In this document: positions 9,389 through 20,434 of the stretch, in pieces
How the letters are laid out: each line of letters begins with the position of its first letter
Numbering within the stretch: the first letter of the stretch is position 1
NCBI GenBank assembly: GCA_001970955.1
Contig: MPUH01000088.1
Span: 49,377 to 113,376 of the forward strand
Direction: 5' to 3'
Source: Stentor coeruleus
Taxonomy: Eukaryota > Ciliophora > Heterotrichea > Heterotrichida > Stentoridae
Length of the DNA stretch: 64,000 nt
The notes under the pieces: generated by a model
What the model saw: only the letters and a program-made list of their open reading frames with translations
Databases searched by the model: none
What the model was told of the DNA's origin: nothing
Position numbers and translations under genes: made by a program

Positions 9389-12300
9389 TTAAGGCTTCTT
9401 AAATCTTAGCTGCAAAGTAATAGTTGGCTGTGCTACTGTCTTCTGTACCGCCGCGTTCTGAGTTTCTAACTGACTTTCAACAAACTTCTTCTCAACCTCA
9501 CTCAATTTTTCCAAACACACTTTAAAGCTGTCATTAAAATTAGCATTCATATAATTCATCGCTTTACTCATACCTTTAATAACCTGTACAGGTACACTTC
9601 TATGAAATAAAGCTAAAAACAAAGGAAAAATACCACTAACAGCTTTACTTTTATCTGGAGCTTTTAACAACAAAGTCATCAAAATCTTAATACTTTCATT
9701 AATAAAAACAATTTCTTCACTTGTAAACTCATTTTTCCTCACTTGGAAAATCGTTAAAATATCATGTAAAAAGTATTTAAACAACATAGAATTTTGAGGG
9801 AATTTACTAAGAACCATGACGATTTTATTAGCTGTATTATCATATTTCTTTATAAGTTCACTAATGTTTTTTAATATAGCAACAAAATATTTAGTATCAT
9901 CAACTGGTTTATTATTTATAAACCCTAACACAACTTCAAAATTCCCTTGATTACACAATTCATTTAAAACAAAATAAGCAACTGAAACTTGTAGTTCATC
10001 AATATCAGTAATTTTCCATAATTGTTCTAATATTTGTAAAGATACTATAATATTTTCTTTAATACAATATTGGAAAAACTGGAATATTGACGCTTTTAAA
10101 GGTTTTATGTCTAAATATTCATCGAGAAGATTTGATAAGATTATTTCAGCATATTTTATTGAAGCCCAACCCCATGCTTCTAAAGCTTTTTCTTGTAGTT
10201 CCGGATTGTTTTTCATTATTTTTTTAATAAGACTTTCTAATCTTCCTAATTCAGATGCACCGATTTCTGTTATATTAGTGCAGATTTCTAATATTAATAA
10301 TTTGTGTGTCATACTTGGTAACTGTTCGCATGTTTCTAAACACATGACAATTTCACTTATCATTTTCTGATCATTTATCCTTGATATAACCAATTTCAAA
10401 GCTCTGAGGATTTTTTCTTTTCTTTTCATACACCTATCGATTTCCTTTTGTCCAGTAAAAACATTGTTATCTCTACCAGCATTGTATGGTAAAAACAGAA
10501 ATGCAAAAATATTCGACACAAAAAAATCAAGGTTTTCTTCAATACCCAAAGTTGCCGCAGCGTGGATGAAAATTTCAATTCGACCCATTTCAGGATGGTC
10601 TTGGTTTATAGGTTGTTGTCCAAGTAAGAATTTATGTTCACGAAGTATGTTACGAGATTGAGTAAAAGTTACACACAAATCAGTTAAAAGGTTAATAAAA
10701 TGTTCTTGAAGGGTATGTTTATGTCTATATGTTTTTTACTCAAAAACGAGTTTTTTTATGAAATCCGGACCTTTAAGGATAGTTTTTGCTAGTAGTTGAA
10801 GTCTGTTCATATATAATTCAGTTGCCCTTAGGTCTGTATAGCCATCTTTGTCTATATAGTTATTACTTCTTGTATTTAAACTATTGACAAGATTTTTTAT
10901 GATTTTTTCTAATACATCTTTATCATGAGTTCCTGGGACTGTGAGGAATTTCAAAAGCAAACCATTTGCCGCGACACACAAATCAATTGAAGCACAGTCG
11001 AAATTTTCTCTTATCGCCGCACTAGCTTGAGCTTCAAAAATTTCTAAGTATTTCTGTGAAGGTTCATCTGGATCTACCATATTTTTATAGCTCTACATGT
11101 TTATTACTTTGAAAATCCTCGCAGCTAATTCAAGACCTTTTATACTTAAACATTCGTCAAATGAGGTTAGGTGTATGGCGAAATTCACGTTTTCTTCAAT
11201 TTTCTGGACAAATTGAGATGAGTTTTCTGATAGGATTTGGCTGTAGATATTCACAGCTATTTTTTTGGATTTAATAGAAAAATACTCAACTTGTTGTGTT
11301 GTGCTTTCACGATCATTCAATGCAGAAAGTCCTTTATGTTCTTCTTCTTGTTCATTTTCACTACTAAGTATTATAAGTTTCAAAGATTTCATAGCTTCAA
11401 GGTCTTTTTCTATAACAAAATGCACAATATTAATAAGGATTTTTTCTATATCTAAATCAATATTCTGATCTATAAGCCTAAACCATTCAAACAAAGTAAG
11501 ACTACTAGCAAAAGTTTCTATAGGGAACTTCATCAGAAATACCATGGCAACTTTATTTGGTATTTGAGTTATCGCATATTTAAAGACTTCTTTAACACAA
11601 AACATTGGTTTAGATTGCATTAGCCTATAAGCACAATCATAAGATATCTGACTTCTTTTCCAAGTATCTTCCCATACAATCAATGCTCTTAAATAAAAAG
11701 AATCATTAGGTGAATTACTTAATAGTATATGTTTTTCACATAATAACATCATTGTTATACCAAAATCAAATTCTGCATTATGATCATCAAGATAATGATG
11801 ATAACTAAGAGGAAATGTTGCTTTAAATATATGTTCAACTTTATTACCATGAACTGAATACGCTTTATATAAAGCATGTAAAGCCCATGCCCCAACAATT
11901 GGATCTCTTGATATACTTTGTATTATATGCCCAAGTGCATCTTGATTTTTTTCTAATAAATGTATATCAAAATGCTTATACATATTCCCAACTTGCATTA
12001 CAATACCACTTTTAACATTAGGTGTTGTTTCTGATAATATAATCCTATGTTCGATTTCCTTCATAAACACTGGGATATATTGTGGATCTCCCATAACTTT
12101 GCATAAGTAAATCATCCCTTCAGCAAATAAACATTTTACTAAAGGATGGGATATAGACTCAACAGCTGAAAGCATATTTTTAATACATTTTGTTAATGAT
12201 ATATCAGTAATAATCCCACGGTTTTGAGATAATTTTCTTAAACACCCATGTACTGCTAAGAGTATTGTGCAAACTTTATTATATTTGAATGTAGAGTCTT

Positions 12301-14779
12301 TTTGTTTTAATGCAGTAATCAAATGCTGGGATATAAACTGAAAAAGTTTTTGTCTGTTTGTAACATTTAAAGAACTGTTAGTAAAAATATCAGAAAATAT
12401 TTTCAAAGCGTAATTCAGCATAACACAAAAACTTGAATCCAGATCATCTTTACGTTCCCAGTTTTCATAAACCCCTTCATGACCTACAAGAGCTATAGAA
12501 TGTAAATAACTACAAGGTTTTTGTATATGAATATACACATCTTCACTACTTATCCAACTTTCTGCTAATTGAGTCATAGCACTTGATTTATACCCATATT
12601 TCCCTGTATATGTAAAGAATATAGGCATTGTATTAGTTTTTTCATTTACAACTTCTGAATATATTGGGTTTAGGATTTGATTTATTTTTGTTGATATAAA
12701 AGTATTTGGTAAGTAAAGTAAACATTCATATAAGTTTTTTTTCAATTCAGTTAAAGCACCTGGACTACAGTTTTGTTCGAGAAAAAGACGATGTTGGGTA
12801 GAGTTTTTTGGTGGGGATAAAAATTGAAGAGCGTTAGAGAGATAGACGGTTATGAGTTTGAAAATCTGTGGCTGGAGAAGAGATTTGTTTTGTTTGAGGA
12901 ATGTGAGCATTGCGCTACTGGCAACTTTTTTGTGTGTTACTTCGCCAATTATCCAACTGTGGGACATGGTTTCAACTATGCAAGTTTTTCTACCAAATGG
13001 GAGTTTAAAGAGCTTAAAGAGAAAATTCAGCTTGCTTCCGACCCAAGAGGGACCGAGGTACATAAGCCCATCGACTAGTATCCAAGCAGCATGTCTTTTA
13101 GCATTATCGATTTCTTGTATCCCCGGGTCATTACTAAACATTTTTTCCTCTTCAACAACATCCCCTTGGTACTCAGAAAAGACTAGATTTTTCGTAGTAT
13201 TAAAAGCCATTTCAGTCTCTTCTACAGGTACTCCACGATTGCATTCAGGTAAAGTTTTTATCAATATAGCAAGGCAACTAACATGCCCTAAAAGGTTACT
13301 AATAGCCGTACTAAGTGCTTCTCTAGAATAAGACTGTGATCTCAAACATTCAAGTTCAGCAAATGCAATTGTCGTATTAGTAACAAGTTTAGATAAATAC
13401 ACTAAAGCTAAAGAAGGACATCTTCTTATAACATTTTCTAAAGTCCAACAAACCTGCAAACCTATTCTTGGGTATTTCAATAATATCATCAAAGACTTGT
13501 CTAAATCTTGAAGACAACTATCTAACGACAATTCCATTTGTTTATCACAAACCAACCCCAAAAACTTTAAAACTATAATCAAAATTCCTTCATTCTGATA
13601 TCTTAATGGATCAGTATCACTAAGAGATTGATCATTAAGATTTGTCACAAGGATATTAAGTTTGTTTTTAATAAACTCTCCAATTTTCAAAGTTTGAGAC
13701 TGAGATAAATACCCTAATACTTTTCTCATTAACCAAGACATAACTTCAACAGACCACCAAGTTTCAGCTTCATTACAACAAGATTTGCAGGCGATATTAA
13801 CTAAAGATTCAGTAAAAGAATTAAGTTCATTTGCTGAAACTAAAGACTTTTTTAAATACTTTTCATAAGCTACATCTGCTGCTTGAATAAGACCTGATTT
13901 TACTTCATGTGATATAACCCTAGACATATACTGGGTTAAAAAGTAATTAATATCATTTAAAGTTTTTGGGAATTGATCTAAAGATTTCCTTTGGTTAGTA
14001 AAATAATGTCCTGATAATGAAACATCGATATTTAATGATAGAATTTCTCCTAATAATTCACCTGGTAATTCTGATGTGTTTTCTTCCATCATTTTAAGAC
14101 AGTTTTGGATACAGTTTTCGAATTGGCCATGAAAATTCGCACTGTAGTACTTGGCTAGATCTATAAGCCCTTTAGCGCTATTGTTTCTTAAATCTAAAGG
14201 TTTTTCCTATATAAAGATTACAGTTGAAGTTTTCATGAGGAATTTTATGTATTCTGATGAGATTAGGGTTAGATTACTAGGCCGAGCTTTGATGATTGCG
14301 TTTAAGGTTTTAATGATGAATTTTTTACTATTGTTGTCGCTGCTTTTATAGATTTTTTTACATGATTCTAAGACTTCTTCTGTTGGTGGCGAGATGAGTT
14401 TTGACCCGAATTCACTATAAAAAAAACCGATAAGGTCAAGGCAGGTAGCTTTTGCGAAGTTGTTGTATTTAAGAGATTGGGTAATTTTTAGTAGTTCCAG
14501 GACGAAAGTCATAGCTTTAGTAGATTTGACTTTTTCGAATAGGACTTTTAAGGTTCTTTTGATTAGACGACGAAGGGGAGAGGGACAGCCTTGGCTTGAG
14601 ATGAGTAGGAGGATGTTTTCTAAGGATTTTGTGTGCTTTGATAGATCTCCTTCAAATGAGTCGAGTTCTTTTTTTATATTGAAAAGCAAGTCAGCTTTAC
14701 GGGTATTGTTTATAGAGAACCTTTGGTCTTCACATTTTAACTCTTTTTCTAAGGTTTCAAGAAGAGAACCTAAGTCCAT
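9389..14779 (-). CDS. Large HEAT-repeat protein, HEATR5/Laa1-like
   Basis: Four exons on the minus strand (14779-14222, 14206-11108, 11092-10740, 10724-9389) give one 1781-residue protein; all three introns are 15 nt and restore the frame exactly. The protein is almost entirely alpha-helical repeats, with no catalytic motif. The segment near residue 510-530 (WILVDGLMYLGPSWVGSKL) resembles the conserved LxxLGPxWV patch of HEATR5/Laa1, the partner of the AP-1 clathrin adaptor, and the length is close to that family (about 2000). I hold the HEAT-repeat call firmly and the HEATR5 call loosely. It faces away from the coiled-coil gene upstream and converges on the pseudokinase gene at 9093, 295 bases apart. 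Confidence 0.75.
10725..10739 (-). other. 15-nt intron (third) in the HEAT-repeat gene
   Basis: GTAAAAAACATATAG on the minus strand. Its removal joins LVF and EHKHTLQEHF across a split codon. Confidence 0.87.
11093..11107 (-). other. 15-nt intron (second) in the HEAT-repeat gene
   Basis: GTAATAAACATGTAG on the minus strand, phase 0. Its in-frame TAG would otherwise stop translation; removal joins ARIFK to SYKNMVDPDE. Confidence 0.87.
14207..14221 (-). other. 15-nt intron (first) in the HEAT-repeat gene
   Basis: GTAATCTTTATATAG on the minus strand, phase 0, again with an in-frame TAG. Removal joins LMKTST to EKPLDLRNNS and then runs open into the long exon. Confidence 0.87.
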
Positions 14780-15412
14780 ATTTGGGAATTATGGAAAAGA
14801 TAGGAGGATGTTATGTGAATTTATTATAAGATATAGGTTGGGAAGAGATCATTTGGTTGAAAGTTGGGTTTTTGGAGAGGGAATGGTGAGGAAGGGTTTG
14901 TAGAATATTTGGTATATGGGATGATTGTAAGTAAAGGGGATGTTGTGGATTAAAGGGGTTCTTGGGTGGGATAAGAAGATTTTATGAATTTCGATAAAGA
15001 AATGCTGTTTATTTTCTAGAGTGGAATTGAAAAGGGTGGAATTGTTTTATGATTTTTAAGCTAAGATGTTATAATGATAAACTATATGACTAGGTGGAAG
15101 TGAGAAAACTAGCTGATACTTAGTTAGCAATAAACAATATGTAAGGGTGAGGGGAAAAAGTTAATTACAAATTTCTAAAGCTTATTAAATTTATAATTAA
15201 AAAATCGTCTAGACTTTAACCTAAACTAATTATTTTTACTCTACAATAAAAATAGCAACATACTAATGCCCTATACAAAAACCTAAACATATAATCAACC
15301 AAAACAAAATCTACATAAAAATCGAATTTACTAATAAAAATCCTATAAAACCATACAAATAAAAAAAAATCACATCAAAATTTACTTAAAAAGTCTAAAA
15401 ATCATGCATTTG
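14780..15412. other. Intergenic between two minus-strand genes
   Basis: G-rich on + for about 250 bases (A/C-rich when read with the HEAT gene, its 5' side), then A/C-rich on + from about 15180 (T/G-rich 3' flank of the next gene). No gene seen. Confidence 0.5.
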
Positions 15413-18400
15413 TTAATTCAATGTTATCTGTCTACGATCATGACAATTTGAGCAGATTCCTTGCGCTATATAAGGATTCTTCCGTAGACAAACCAAACAT
15501 ATTTTTTCCTGACACGTAGAGCAGATCGTAACAACATTTTCTTTATTTCTGTTTTCATTGCAATAAATACACATTATCATAAACCTCTCATTTCCTTCAG
15601 AAGAATCAATCCAATAATTTTTATCGACTCTACAACATTTACTACATCCTGCAATATTAACATTCATTATTTTCTTTTGTATAAAACAGCAAATACAATA
15701 AACCTCTTCACCTCTGCTTATCTTTGAATTGCAACTTAAACATATTTTAGCTGCAGGAGGAGTTGATTCAACTTTACATTCTTCATCAAGTTCAATTCCT
15801 TTAAGAAACTTCTGACAACAATTATCGCATTTTAGCAAATAATTAGATTTTTTCAAGTCTTTAATACATTTCACACAATATAAACCCCCACAATATGTTG
15901 TGTTTTCAGTATCTTTAGGTATATCTTCTTCAGCTTTTTTCTTTTCTTCTTCTTGTCTTTTTTTTTCTTCAGCTTTTTTCCTTTCTTCTTCAAGTCTTTT
16001 TTCTTCTGCAAGTTTTTTTTCTGCTAATCGTTTTTCTTCAGCTAGTCTTCGTTCTTCAGCTTTTTTTTCTTCTGCGAGTTTCTTGTCGGCAAGTCTTTTC
16101 TCTTCGGCTAATCTTTTTTCTTCTGCCTTTTTTAATTCAGCAAGGCGTTTTTCTTCGGCTTTTCTCTCTTCAGCAAGTTTCTTTTCGGCGATTTTTTTTT
16201 CTTCAGCTAATCTTTTTTCTTCTGCTTTTTTTAATTCAGCAATTCTTTCTTTTTCTGCTTTTTTTCTTTGTTCTTCTAAACGTCGTTCTTCAGCAAGCCT
16301 AGCCTGTTCTTCTTTGATTCTCTCTTCTTCAAGTTTTTTAGATTCTTCTTCGTCTGCTAGTTTTTTCTTTCTATCTTCTTCTTCTTTTAGACGCAATTGA
16401 TTAGCAGCTCTTCTTCTTGATAATCTTCTTTCTTCAGCAAGACGTTTTTCTTCTTCAAATCTTTTTCTTTCTTCTTCTAATAATCTCTCTTCTTCTAAAC
16501 GTTTTTCTTCTTCAAGTCTCCTTTCTTCTTCAAGTCTTCTTTCTTCTGCTAAACGTCTTTCTTCTGCTAATCTTTTTTCTTCAGCTAATTTTTTCTGTTC
16601 CGCTTTTTTCTTTTCTTCAGCAAGTCTTTTTTGCTCAGCTAATCTTTTCTGCTCAGCTAATTTTTTCTCTTCAGCTAATCTTTTCTCTTCAGCAATTTTC
16701 CTTTCTTCAGCCAACTTCCTTTCCTCAGCTAATCTTTTCTCTTCAGCCAACCTTTGTTCTTCAGCCATCTTCCTTTCATTAGCAAGTTTTTTAACCTCTT
16801 GAATTCTTTTTACTTCCATTATCTTCTGTTCTTCCTTCAACTTCTCAGTCTGTGCACGTTTTTCTGCCAAGAGTTTTTGGATCTCAGCAATTTTCCTTTC
16901 TTCTTCTAATCTTTTTTCCTCCAACTGTCTTTTTTTCTCCATAATAATCCTTTCATTTTCTAACCTTTTTTCCTCAGCAGCTTTAAGTTCTTCCTGAAGT
17001 TTTCTCTCATCTTCTTTTCTTTTTTCTTCAATCATTTTCTTAACATCTTCTAATCGTTTTTCTGCTGCAACCCTCCTCTCATCAGCAAGTTTTTTATCAT
17101 CTTCCAACTTTTTCTCTTCATTTCTTTTTTTTTCTTCAATTCTCCTCCTTTCTTCATCTAATTTCCTTTCTTCTTCTAATCTTTTCTCTTCAGCTAATCT
17201 TTTTTCAACCTCAAGTTTTTTTTCTTCAGCAATTCTCCTTTTTTCAGCAACTTTTCTTTCAATTTCCAACCTTTTTTCTTCTAAAAGCCTACGTTCTTCA
17301 GCAATTTTTTTCTCTTCTTCAAGGCGCTTTTCATCAGCAGCTTTACGAATTTCTTCCATTCTTTGCATTTCTTCATGTTTTTCATTTTGTTGTTTCATTC
17401 TTATTGTCCTTTCATTATCAAATTTGCTTTGTTCAGATGTGATCCATTCACGAAGTTGTCTATTTTCTTCTTCAAGTCTTATCCTTTCTCTGATTTCCTT
17501 TTCTTGCATGATTTTAAATTGCTCAAATCTTTCGAGTTCCTCAAGTTTTCTTTGTGCTTCTAATCTTTCTTCATCTTCCTTACGTTTTTGTTCTTCTTGT
17601 TTTTTTAGCTCAGCTGCTTGTTTCCTTTTAGCTTTCAGAGCTTTAGCTCTCATTCTCATACGTTTTTCTCTTTCTAATTCTCTTATGTTTTCTTGTTGTT
17701 GGTTTCGATTCATGATATTACAATCAACAGATCGGGTTCTTGAAAAACTTTGATATTTTTCTGAATGAAGACTAAGAGAGCGTGTTTCATCATCTTCATT
17801 ATCATCATAGTAAAATTCTAGATTATTGGTTTTGCGCATATCTTCTATAAGTTCTTCTTTTTCATCTTTACCTTCATGTTTAATAGATGAAGGTTTGTAT
17901 TCATATGGATAAATTATAGAAAAAGTGCCGTTGTTGTTAAGCAAAGTTATGCTAACTGTCGCATCCTCAGTGAAAAACTGGGTTTCAACAAGTTTTGGTG
18001 TTAAAATCGTCACATTAAGCTTCATTTTCTCAGAGTAGTACTGGATTTCGAACATCGCCTCGTTTTCGCTTGTTTTGCTGCATGGGATTTCGAGCATTTC
18101 CTGCAATGTGATGACTAAATTTATGAAATTTAGATCATACATCATTGAGTTAAGGATTTTGACTTGTTTTTTTTGTAAGAGATCATCTAAGTCTTCAAAC
18201 ACTTCTTTAAAATGTTCTTTTGTAGCTTCAAGTGGTCCTGATTCTATAAGCCCAAGAACACTTCCTAGAAATGATTCAATGTTTTTTCCTTTGCAGTATA
18301 TAAGCAAATGCTCCATTCCTGTTATGAACAGGTTGCAAAAAAATTGTTTTTCTGGGATTTCTCTAAAGGATTTGAAAGATTTGTTCAACGATGAAATGCT

Positions 18401-18436
18401 TAATTCACTAATGCTTTTAACTGTCCGAACAGCCAT
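15413..18436 (-). CDS. E/K/R-rich long-helix protein with Cys-rich C-terminal zinc-binding region
   Basis: A 1007-residue single-exon protein. Residues 1-200 are an ordinary helical region. About 245-830 are almost only Glu, Lys, Arg, Ala and Leu in short units such as RLAEEK and KLAEQK with a period of six residues, which favours a long single alpha-helix (ER/K type) over a heptad coiled coil. The last 165 residues hold nine CxxC pairs (CVKC, CDNC, CLSC, CICC, CSKC, CIYC, CSTC, CLVC, CSNC), likely several zinc-binding modules. The family is not recognised. A structural or cytoskeletal spacer that presents a zinc-finger head is a reasonable guess. Confidence 0.8.
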   Translation of the reverse strand: MAVRTVKSISELSISSLNKSFKSFREIPEKQFFCNLFITGMEHLLIYCKGKNIESFLGSVLGLIESGPLEATKEHFKEVFEDLDDLLQKKQVKILNSMMYDLNFINLVITLQEMLEIPCSKTSENEAMFEIQYYSEKMKLNVTILTPKLVETQFFTEDATVSITLLNNNGTFSIIYPYEYKPSSIKHEGKDEKEELIEDMRKTNNLEFYYDDNEDDETRSLSLHSEKYQSFSRTRSVDCNIMNRNQQQENIRELEREKRMRMRAKALKAKRKQAAELKKQEEQKRKEDEERLEAQRKLEELERFEQFKIMQEKEIRERIRLEEENRQLREWITSEQSKFDNERTIRMKQQNEKHEEMQRMEEIRKAADEKRLEEEKKIAEERRLLEEKRLEIERKVAEKRRIAEEKKLEVEKRLAEEKRLEEERKLDEERRRIEEKKRNEEKKLEDDKKLADERRVAAEKRLEDVKKMIEEKRKEDERKLQEELKAAEEKRLENERIIMEKKRQLEEKRLEEERKIAEIQKLLAEKRAQTEKLKEEQKIMEVKRIQEVKKLANERKMAEEQRLAEEKRLAEERKLAEERKIAEEKRLAEEKKLAEQKRLAEQKRLAEEKKKAEQKKLAEEKRLAEERRLAEERRLEEERRLEEEKRLEEERLLEEERKRFEEEKRLAEERRLSRRRAANQLRLKEEEDRKKKLADEEESKKLEEERIKEEQARLAEERRLEEQRKKAEKERIAELKKAEEKRLAEEKKIAEKKLAEERKAEEKRLAELKKAEEKRLAEEKRLADKKLAEEKKAEERRLAEEKRLAEKKLAEEKRLEEERKKAEEKKRQEEEKKKAEEDIPKDTENTTYCGGLYCVKCIKDLKKSNYLLKCDNCCQKFLKGIELDEECKVESTPPAAKICLSCNSKISRGEEVYCICCFIQKKIMNVNIAGCSKCCRVDKNYWIDSSEGNERFMIMCIYCNENRNKENVVTICSTCQEKICLVCLRKNPYIAQGICSNCHDRRQITLN

Positions 18437-19040
18437 TAATTATATGTAAACATAAGATGATTCGGAGAGTTGAATACTTTGGGATGAGATTTTAGGAAAT
18501 TGATTAGGTTGGGATTTGTAATAAAATAATATGGGAAGTATTTAAAATTATAAGATAGTAAATATGAGTATTTTATTTTTGTATTAAAGTAAGGATAGGC
18601 TAGGGTATAAGGATTTTATTAGAATAGAAATAGATTAAATGATGAGTTATTGGGTTTTAGTGAGTTTAGTTAAATTAAAGGAATTTTGTAATATAATAAG
18701 TATAGGGATGGTTTATTGTAGGATTCATTAAATGAATTACTAATTTGGGTTTATATATTTGAAGGGTGAAATATTTTAAAAAAACTAAGTTATTTAGAGA
18801 GTTTAGGAGTGTATATTTTTTTGGATTTAATAAATTATTCTATGAAAAATATCTGATGCTTAGGCTTAGTGCATTTGGTTATATTTACTTTTTGAGTTTT
18901 ATGTATAGATTAGAAACCTTTTTCTGGTTTAAAATATATATGATAAGTTTATGTTAAAGTTCAATTTTAAATATTCTTTAAAAAAAAACTTAAGTAATCT
19001 TTACTAAATTAAGTTATTAAATTATTTGTACCCTTTGAAT
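18437..19040. other. AT-rich intergenic region, no gene seen
   Basis: A short open frame at 18766-18957 has no ATG at its start, no recognisable domain and AT-driven composition (Phe/Tyr/Leu-rich), so I do not call it. Confidence 0.45.
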
Positions 19041-19735
19041 CATTATCAATCTTAGTTTTTCAGGTTTGATGCTTGCATTTTAATACCTAGAATTACAGAC
19101 AGCTAAAAAAATATAAGAAAAAAGAATAAATAGAGTTTGAAGTATTAAATAAATTCGATATATATAAGCTGACTGTTAAATTTTCAATACTATTTCCATA
19201 ATAGGGTAAGTGTATTAAATAGATAGAAAAACTTATCTTTGCTAAAATATTCCAGATGCTTAATTAAATTTTCCAATAACATAAAATGACCTAATAGCAA
19301 AGGTAGTAGTATAAAAGCTATGCCTAATCCAAATGATAATCTTTGGAGATTTAAGTAAAAATAATTAGCTTTTTTTTTTTGAAAGTTAAATCTAACTCTT
19401 GATAAGTGTCATAAAAAGTAAAAAGTATGATGCTAATAAACAAAAGACCTAAAATAAAAACTGAAAATCCAGCCGTCATTCACGAAGCATAAGGTGAAAT
19501 TCTAAAATATGTTTTGGTATAAAAATATTCAAAATATCTATTCACAGTGAGGACGATTGTATTAAGATCATATTTTTGTGTTAATATTCTTGCATCCATA
19601 ATACTACAAAACCATCCAAAAAGTTTATTTGCTCTAAAATAAAGGACTAAAGCCAAGATAGAAACTAAAAAATTGCATGTCATTTGCCAAATATCAGTCA
19701 ACTTCTACACAGATACTTTTGGATTATAGCTCAGA
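19040..19735 (-). pseudogene. Decayed acyltransferase-3/NRF fragment
   Basis: On the minus strand this stretch follows the same order as the intact gene at 20435-22426, from roughly residue 365 (the GWYLANDMQFF region, here decayed to IWQMTCNFLVS) to the NLEKLLF region near residue 637. Short frames survive (FRANKLFGWF; LTQKYDLNTIVLTVNRYFEYFY; RISPYAS) but stops and frame changes separate them. Nothing corresponding to the N-terminal half is present. It is a truncated relic of a third tandem copy. The edges are approximate because similarity fades into AT-rich sequence. Confidence 0.8.
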
Positions 19736-20434
19736 TAGATTTGATAAAATATAAGCTCGGATTTTATATAGGGATAATATGCTATTATCTTTATTTTTAT
19801 CTAGAAATGCAAAAGAATGAATTTTTATCCTTTAGCCAGATAAATATTTTATGAAAATTTTAGAATCATAGATAAAGATCTAACCTTTATCTATATATTT
19901 AGTAATCTTTGCTTAAAATTAAGATTTGATTAGTGACTCAATATATGAATCAAAGCATTAAAATTAAAATTCTCTAAAAATTAAGTTTTATTCCCCAGAC
20001 CTACATTTATGGCTTTATAAGTTCAACATCTTCTTATAAAATGACTCTTAAAAGCATAAGTATAAGCTAAAGTTATAATTTTCCAAAATCTTTTTACTTT
20101 CAAGAAATATTTGTGAATTTTATTTATGATGCAAAAAATTGTATGATTTTAAGAGTCCGTTTATTAGTAAAGCCTATAATCTCATAAAATTAATATAAAT
20201 TGAATGATTGAAGAGATAAGCCAAGGTTTATTATATAAATTATCTCATATTTTAATTCCGATATACCAAAAGTAGTTAACTTTATTGAAGAAATAATTAG
20301 GGATTATTTATCAAGGTATTGAAATTATTAAGCATGGTGATTCTATATTGCCCTTCTTATCTCAGGATTTAAAAATTAATTTGGCTTAGAAATTATTTAA
20401 GCAATGAAATAAGAGTTACTAATAATACTGTTAA
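19736..20434. repeat. 3' flank of acyltransferase copy A, repeated downstream of copy B
   Basis: From about 19770 to 20090 this non-coding stretch aligns with 23715-24010 (shared runs include GAGACTCAACATATAAATCA-like and CAACATCTTCTTgTAAAATA-like text with scattered changes). Both precede the 3' end of an intact acyltransferase, so the duplication unit includes the flank. Confidence 0.7.

Noticed and set aside
12824-13331. Plus-strand open frames inside the HEAT-repeat gene (84 and 159 residues)
   Set aside because: They are antisense shadows of a continuous minus-strand coding region and carry no recognisable domain.
15900-17753. Ser/Phe/Leu-rich plus-strand open frames opposite the long-helix protein
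   Set aside because: They are the complement of GAA/GAG-rich repeats; composition is forced by the real gene.
18766-18957. 63-residue open frame in the spacer
   Set aside because: No ATG start, no domain, composition typical of AT-rich non-coding DNA.
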